NCBI RefSeq assembly: GCF_963678975.1
Contig: NC_089275.1
Coordinates: forward strand, 34,358,226 to 34,422,225
Reading direction: 5' to 3'
Length of the DNA stretch: 64,000 nt
DNA from: Dysidea avara
Lineage: Eukaryota; Porifera; Demospongiae; Dictyoceratida; Dysideidae
The translations under genes were made by a program, and so were the position numbers. Of this stretch, positions 57,763 through 64,000 are shown piece by piece; the first letter of the stretch is position 1, and each line of letters opens with the position of its first letter. Below the pieces are notes generated by a model. That model worked only from the letters and a program-made list of their open reading frames with translations. It was not told the origin of the DNA and ran no database searches.

Positions 57763-58568
57763 CCCAAAAACACCTTCGCTGTAAAAAAGGCGCGCCCAAG
57801 AAACTACAAGTACCTGGAACCCAATGTAAAAAACAAAAAGAAAAATCAGCTTAGCTGAAGTGAAAAGTAACTGGTAACTTAAAGAGCTGATATCTGAAGC
57901 GGCCAAGAATACAATTACTAAAGTTTAATCCATGCAAGAACACCTTGGCTATAAAACAGGTGTATACATGAAAGTAACTGGCAACTGAAATGGCTGATAT
58001 CTGAAGCGGCCAAGAATGAATGGTCATATACAACTAATTCAAAAATTTAACACTGAACCTTTATAATTCAGCTGTGTTCTATATTCACTCTTGCTGCATC
58101 GTAAAGTAATTTCTTTTAACTCTAATTGGCTGGTAATTTGGCCGCCTTTTTTAATAGTCAGTATAATAGAGCAAAAAAAAGGCGGCCAAATTACCAGCCA
58201 ATTAGAGTTAAAAGAAATTACTTTACGATGCAGCAAGAGTGAATATAGAACACAGCTGAATTATAAAGGTTCAGTGTTAAATTTTTGAATTAGTTGTATA
58301 TGACCATTCATTCTTGGCCGCTTCAGATATCAGCCATTTCAGTTGCCAGTTACTTTCATGTATACACCTGTTTTATAGCCAAGGTGTTCTTGCATGGATT
58401 AAACTTTAGTAATTGTATTCTTGGCCGCTTCAGATATCAGCTCTTTAAGTTACCAGTTACTTTTCACTTCAGCTAAGCTGATTTTTCTTTTGTTTTTTTA
58501 CATTGGGTTCCAGGTACTTGTAGTTTCTTGGGCGCGCCTTTTTTACAGCGAAGGTGTTTTTGGGGTGG
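57763..58568. repeat. Palindrome of about 800 bp, arms about 390 bp
   Basis: Two near-identical inverted arms (about 57763-58152 and 58174-58568) meet around a loop of about 20 bases. The ends are ccaccccaaaaacaccttcg and its complement. The open frames in the two arms are exact mirror images of one another. Either a young foldback element or an assembly artefact would look like this. Confidence 0.85.
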
Positions 58569-58944
58569 ATATCACTGATTTTTGTCAGTGATAGACTCTA
58601 CATTTGGTTTAAAAGGTAATTTTTTGGAAATGAGCAATTAACATTAATGCAGAATATTATCTTGGAGAGTCAGTAAAATCCATACATAATAATGATTGTT
58701 TCATAACACCGTAAATTCAGAAGTATGAATTTACGGTGTAGTATGACTGTTCTATTAGAGTAAATTTATCTTTACTGCCTGCACGTCATGAATATATCTC
58801 ATATCTGTGCATGTTAAATGCTTCAGACACCTAATTAAAATTGCAAGTGCCTAATTAGTTCACAGTTGCTACACAGCTATAAATACATTTGTAATTGTTA
58901 TCATCATAATCATTTATCATGTTATAACCATTTTTTAATATTTT

Positions 58945-59312
58945 GGTCACAACTTCAGGATTAGAGCAGCAGAGAAAGGAATAGAGGACTCAACCATCAA
59001 TACTTGTATATGGGAGATGGAACAGTATTGCGATGGACAATGCCGGTACTAACCCCTCAAGGGTGTTGCAGTACAGTATAGATGCAAGACCAGAGCCTCG
59101 ATCGTCACCTTTTGACTGTGGTCACAACTTCAGGATTGGAGCAGCAGAGAAAGGAATGTAGGACTCAATCATCAAGACTCGGGGAGATGGAATAGTATTG
59201 CCATGGACAATGCCAGCACTAACCCCTCAAGGATGTCACAGTGCAGTATCGATACAACCACTCCAACCAGTGCATAAGACCAGAGCTCGATCATCACCTT
59301 TTGACTGAAAGT
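58945..59312. repeat. Tandem duplication, unit about 175-190 bp
   Basis: tcacaacttcaggattagagcagcag through caccttttgactg occurs twice in direct orientation (about 58948-59119 and 59122-59310), with small indels between the copies. No domain is recognised. Confidence 0.75.
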
Positions 59313-60039
59313 TTTATACTTGATGAAGCAATTAAAACAAAAAAGTTGTAGTACTTGTACTTTCCTGAGGGAACATGTCCCCTGAGTCCCAGACTCCCTT
59401 GCCTGTTCAGCAGAATAATAGGATTGAGCCTTACTACCACTTTCACCTTTATTCTTGGCCTGAATGTACATATCGGCAACATAATACAGTAGCTGTGGAT
59501 AATGCTAGTTAATGCCCCTAGGCAGAGCTATAGGGGTGGGAATTTTTCCCTACTATCATACTATCATAGTAGTTCTTCTCGCAGTTCTTTACCTGGCCAT
59601 CATCAACTGCTGTCCATCAACTGCTGTCAAAACATTAGTCTCGTCCCCCAGACCCTTCCTCAAGCATGCTTATCACACAAAAATAACTTAGTTTAGCAGT
59701 GCACAAAAAATTATTCATTGACAGCTTATACTACACTTACCGCATTGTTGAACCATGTATACCACCAGAATCCACCAGATTGACAACTAACACGTGATCT
59801 ATTTAGGGGAAATCTCGTGGAAAGTCCCTAATTACCTTAAGCGGACACTCATGATACGTGGTTTTAAATTGAATGGTTTAAGAATGTAACTGGATGGTCC
59901 GGTGAGGCGTACTTTAATCGGCTCGACTTTACTGAGAAACTCGAGCCCCTCGTGAGAAACTACATCGCTTGAGCAACGCTTGAAAAAGTAAGAGTCCGGC
60001 AAGAATACTGAGGGACTCTATGATATATGCCGGTCTTGA
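59313..60039. other. Flank of the exon-like array; no gene recognised
   Basis: It includes a less AT-rich stretch at about 59880-60020 (ggtccggtgaggcg, cggctcgact, gcaacgcttg) that could be a promoter region for the candidate transcript to the right. That is inference only. Confidence 0.3.
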
Positions 60040-60827
60040 ATGCTAACGAAACGAGGAGTGAAGTTTGTGCAACGTGTCACATCGCCACACACTGATTCAC
60101 CGTGTTTGTGCAATAGGGTTTTTGGACCTGTCCACCAGATGTTGAAAGGAAATTCATTCCACCACATGTTGAAAGGAAATTCATTCCAACTTGTGAAGTT
60201 ATTGGTATACTCATTGTTGGGGTCCATGGGGACATCGATGAGCATTTACCAGTCAGCTGTAAGTAATGTCACAACAGAAGGAAAGGAACCATTTCCATAC
60301 CCCTATGGCATACTGATTTTCCAGGTCAGTTTATGTACACCCAACCACAGAAATGTAGAACTTTGGTTGCAGGTGGAAAATAAACACCTTTTTACTCCCT
60401 TACAAGAGATTCACCCAGCTGGAATAAAATGTTGAAGTGAATGTCATTAGTACCTACTTGCGGTTCATCAGGTATTGGACAATTCCAAGTGTCCAGATTA
60501 TGCAGTTGTCCTCATGTTCAAGTTTACACGTTTAGGCAAGTTCCACAACATCCTATAATCTATTACTATATCAGTGTGGAATAATGCTTATATAATATTT
60601 TTCATATTCCAGGCTTTAGGTATGTGTATTGTATTTAACACCTGCTTGTTGGTTTTTGCAGGCCATCTGGTCATACTGGTTTATCCACTAGCAGTTGAAT
60701 GTGATCATGGTACATATGTAAGTTGAGACCATGCAGGAACAAAGATACAGGTGTCATGAATTTCAGGTCAGTTGACATTCAGAGGAATTGTATTATTGCA
60801 ATTGTTCTTTTTGTAGTTATCAATTAT

Positions 60828-61155
60828 CAGTGACCAGTTTGTGATAGCGTACTTTTGTTTGACTAATGACCAAATGTTCTGGTTTACATGCTTACCCAAC
60901 AGTTATGTTACTCACTTAACCTGCATATGGGATATATAATTTTAGTTCATTTTGATTATTCATCCTTTATTGGTACAGCCTGGCATATTGATTTTTTGCA
61001 CATTCTCTTTTTAATTCAGTGCCTGCTGGATTGTTTCGTCAGATATCGAAACAGATGTCTTTGGTGTTGCGACCGATGTTCCAGGTCAGTTTGCATGTGT
61101 GTTTAATTTAAGGTTGACTTCAGTGCCTGCTTATTCTTTTACAGGTCTCAGTATT
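60828..61155 (+). repeat. Direct duplication, first copy (second at 61590-61935)
   Basis: The block from gtgatagcgtacttttgttt through cttcagtgcctgcttattct recurs at about 61595-61925 in the same orientation. It includes a whole candidate exon with its splice sites. Part of the block before it (gaattgtattattgcaattg) is also repeated at about 60784 and 61191. Confidence 0.75.
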
Positions 61156-61589
61156 GAGTGTCATGATTTCAGGTCAGTTGACGTACAGAAGAATTGTATT
61201 ATTGCAATTGTTGTTTTTGTAGTTATCAATTATCACTGTATACTAGTGATGTGAATTTGCAGGTCAGTCTACTCAGATGTATCAGGCATAGTGTTGATGG
61301 GATCGAACAAGTATCCAGTGTAGACTGTAGTGGCATCAAGGGTGTTAATTTCCAGGTCAGTTTACATGTTGTGATGTTAGTGATTTTTTCCTAGTACCAA
61401 GATATTAAGTGTATTGTATTTAATGCCCACCTGTCATGTTTTTAAATTATGGTATATCAGTGTAGACAGTGCAACAGTAAGCCTTCTGTGTTGTAGTAAC
61501 TATTTGTTTCGTAATATTATGCTGTTGTCCCGGAATGGCACAATTTTTGGGCAACCAGTGTGAAGTCCAGTGGTACAAACATTGTATTA

Positions 61590-61935
61590 TGACCAAGTTG
61601 TGATAGCGTACTTTTGTTTGACTAATGTCCTAATGTTCTGGTTTGACTAAAGTCTTAATGTTCTGGTTTAACATGCTTACCCAACAGTTATGTTATTCAT
61701 TCACTTAGCCTGGGATATAATTTTTGTTCATTTTGATTATCCATGCTATTATTGACACAGCCCGGCATATTGATTTTTTGTACATTCTGTTTTAATTCAG
61801 TGCCTGCTGGATTGTGTCATCAGATATCGAAACAAGTGTTTTTGGTGTTGCGACCGATGTTCCAGGCCAGTTGCATGAGTGTTTAATTTAAGGTTAACTT
61901 CAGTGCCTGCTTATTCTTTTACAGGTCTCAGTATC
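61590..61935 (+). repeat. Direct duplication, second copy
   Basis: See the copy at 60828-61155. Here the candidate exon's donor is gccagt instead of gtcagt, a weaker GC-type site, and a short repeat of the taatgttctggttt block is added. Confidence 0.75.
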
Positions 61936-61990
61936 GTCATGCTGACATACAAGAAATCATCACTATTGTCGGAACTATTTTTAGTCAAGT

Positions 61991-63024
61991 CTTGATGTGA
62001 TGTTAATTAACGTTGTTACACATTGTTGTATGTTTACCATATGGCAAGAAATTATCATGGCCATCATGAAATTTGAATATTGTGGAAGTTGTGTGGACCA
62101 ACCCCAACTCATACATGGTCACTGGCAAACCACGAACCACATTCGAGCCACAACACCACCAACCACATTCGAGCAATCCATTACAAAACTTTGTTGCACC
62201 ATTTGTGTGTACATAATACTTATTGAAAGCCACAACACAAGCTACACGGTACACACTACATAGAGGTGGTAACCTCTAAAGGCTTGTTACCTTTTTTTAT
62301 TTTTTTTATTTTCCTTTTTTATTCACCTTATCGGCCTTTGTGGTTAATCTATTAAAAATTACATGTAAACAGAGAATTGAAGAGTATGCTTAAAGCACCT
62401 TCGCTAGTGATTTTGTTCTTCAAACCATAAGACAACTGGCGATTTATAAACGCTCGCATGGGGTGTGGTACTAAATGGAATTTAAAAGATTTCTGCTTAA
62501 AATGCCATCCCTAGGGAACTTACGGTTCAGCACGCTGTCACAACTTGTTTATCAGGCATTAGAGTTTGTGTCCACGTCGTGTCTTTAAAAGTTATTGTAG
62601 GGATTAGAGGTTGATTTAAGAAAATACGTGTATAGACAAACCAGGATTGGATAATGTCAGTGCTAGATGGACTATACAAACACGGCTATGTTGACTGGTT
62701 GACTGGTATAACATGACAGTAGTTTTAACATAAGGTAGAGAAATAAAGTGAAATACGCCTATTTTTTATTTTGCGATGATTACTTTTTTTATTTTAGCGA
62801 GGTCGCAAGAAACTATGATGATGATGATGATGATGATAACGACTCCTAAAGATTTTTTATCACGTAACGCAATACAAATCTATTGAGAGATGTTGCATAA
62901 TTTAGGACTAATATTGCAAAACCGGCCCTACACGTAAATAACTTACAGTAGTGGCCGCGCGTCTTTTAATTGGGCGTGCGCTTTGTAGTTTCTTGGCCGC
63001 GCGACTCACTACCGTGAGTCTTGA
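61991..63024. other. No gene recognised; simple repeats
   Basis: It holds T-rich tracts at about 62293-62325, an ATG/ATGATG microsatellite at about 62816-62838, and near 62970-62995 a tagtttcttggccgcgcg block that resembles the palindrome end at about 57787 in inverted orientation. Confidence 0.5.
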
Positions 63025-63497
63025 TGTATGACAATACTTAATTCAGGTTCACAATTTCCATTGAAAATGCTCTCAGATTCAATCTTGTATTGTTCAAATT
63101 TCAAAATTTTCCACTTTCAACATTATTATTCTAACATGCACCTATTCAGTGTTGTGCAGTTGTGAGAGGGGTGCATCATGTACTTGGTTGTCTGTACCTA
63201 CCCAAACTTTTCCATTAGCAAAATACTTCAGAGAGCCATACCTATAATCTAAAGGCAGTATATAAAATATCTACAGGCAGAAAATATTATGAATTTTATG
63301 TGGAAATGTCTCCAAATTGTAGTGTTTTAGCATCTACTTTTCAAAATTTTCCTTGGGAGGGGGGGGGGGGGGGGGGCATGCCCCTAGTTCCAGCATGCTT
63401 CACAAGCTGGGAAGTGTGCTTCGCTACCTCTACCCAAGAGATTAGTACCTTGAGTTAGCCCCCCCCCCCCCTTTTATGAATCCTAGATCCGCCCCTG

Positions 63498-64000
63498 CAA
63501 AGTTCAGCTAATTGTATGTTACAAGTTACCTGAAGAGAAATACAAGTCACACTGTAGAAAGTTCAACTACATTAAAAGTTACCCTGTGAGTTCAGCTACA
63601 ATAAGTCACCATGTAGAGAGTTCAGTTGTGTAACAAGTCTTCCAGTAGTCAGTTCAGCTAGTGTAACAAGTCTCTCTGTAGAGAGCTCAGCTATGTTACA
63701 AGTCTCCCTGTAGAAAGTTCAGTCATATCACAAGTCACCCAGCAAAGAGTTCGGTTACTTACAAGTCACTCAGCTAAGAATTCAACTGCATGTTCAACTA
63801 ATTACAAGTCATCCAGTAGAAAGTTCAGCCACATCAGTAAAAACTGCAACTTCTGATCATTAAAAATCTCCCTGTAGAGAGTTCAGCTACATAAAAGTCA
63901 CCTAGCTACCAGTCACTCAGTAGAGACTGCAGCTACATTTAGTCTTCCTGTAGAGAGTTCAGCTATGCAAAAAGTCACTCAGTAGTGAGTTCAGCTTATA
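63498..64000. repeat. Satellite, array 2c, runs off the window
   Basis: Tandem units with gtagagagttcagctacat and caagtcaccctg-like blocks continue to the window end. With 55670-55978 and 57289-57344 it formed one array before two elements were inserted. Confidence 0.8.

Larger units (their letters stand above)
60040..61990 (+). ncRNA. Candidate spliced transcript of short exons
   Basis: Several short segments have a pyrimidine-rich AG before and a GT donor after: one ending at 60258 (gtaagt follows), one ending at 60324 (gtcagt), 60662-60717 (gcag before, gtaagt after), 61020-61084, 61145-61172, 61223-61262, 61263-61355 and 61801-61865. The 65-base exon at 61020-61084 is repeated at 61801-61865. 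No long reading frame joins them, so a noncoding RNA is the simpler reading; a coding gene with tiny exons is possible. The splice sites are predictions by eye. AATAAA occurs at about 62741. Confidence 0.35.
57345..63497. mobile_element. CAGGGGCGGATCC-family element, copy B, with 5-kb interior
   Basis: The left part 57345-57757 and right part 63025-63497 match copy A (32242-37624) either side of one point, and the exact duplication caaag flanks the whole (57340-57344, 63498-63502). About 5.27 kb of other DNA separates the halves: a large palindrome, a tandem duplication and the exon-like array. The borders of that interior piece have no clear duplication. Confidence 0.7.

Noticed and set aside
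58039..58288. Two small proteins containing VISFNSNWLVIWPPF
   Set aside because: They are identical mirror images in palindrome arms and show no domain or gene context.

Overview
The window reads as animal nuclear DNA. It is AT-rich, has exons with matching splice phases, and carries NACHT-LRR innate-immune receptor genes (NLRs) joined to a Death-domain exon, plus CR1/Jockey-like LINE remnants, a Mag-like Ty3/Gypsy element and a dense load of foldback DNA elements. NLRs of this Death-NACHT-LRR layout with ribonuclease-inhibitor-type repeats are known from sponges, cnidarians and amphioxus. My best guess is a demosponge; this is inference, because no species-specific marker was tested.

Host genes: two NLR copies lie on the minus strand about 44 kb apart. 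The left copy (3570-7352, with a Death-domain exon at 13091-13333) carries one in-frame stop and two frameshifts and looks like a pseudogene. The right copy (48002-51771) is open across its whole large exon; its upstream exon(s) were not found in the window. Both large exons start in phase 1, and the Death exon ends in phase 1, so the exon model is consistent. A further possible host transcript is a run of short, partly duplicated candidate exons at about 60.0-61.9 kb with no long reading frame.

Mobile DNA fills most of the rest. It includes a complete LTR retrotransposon (32968-37549) inside a DNA element that is itself inside a second DNA element; two foldback elements starting TAGGGTCC with 7-bp target duplications, one holding the assembly gap; a 2.5-kb foldback element with a 9-bp duplication cutting a LINE in two; several hAT-like 8-bp-duplication elements; PIF/Harbinger-like (TTA) and TTAA-type small elements; and at least five LINE fragments. 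A satellite with a unit of about 31 bp occurs at 16.5-17.2 kb and 55.7-64.0 kb.

Layout: 0-3.5 kb small DNA elements; 3.6-13.3 kb NLR copy 1 with an intron full of inverted repeats; 13.9-19.7 kb small elements, satellite and a LINE remnant; 19.9-25.6 kb foldback element, LINE, and a TIR element with nested insertions; 27-31.9 kb hAT-like element and split LINE; 32.2-38.4 kb three-level nest; 40-47.7 kb foldback elements and gap; 48-51.8 kb NLR copy 2; 52-64 kb repeats, satellite and a 6-kb composite element containing the exon array. Superfamily names are inferences from termini and target-site duplications; no transposase gene was recognised. All alignments were done by eye.
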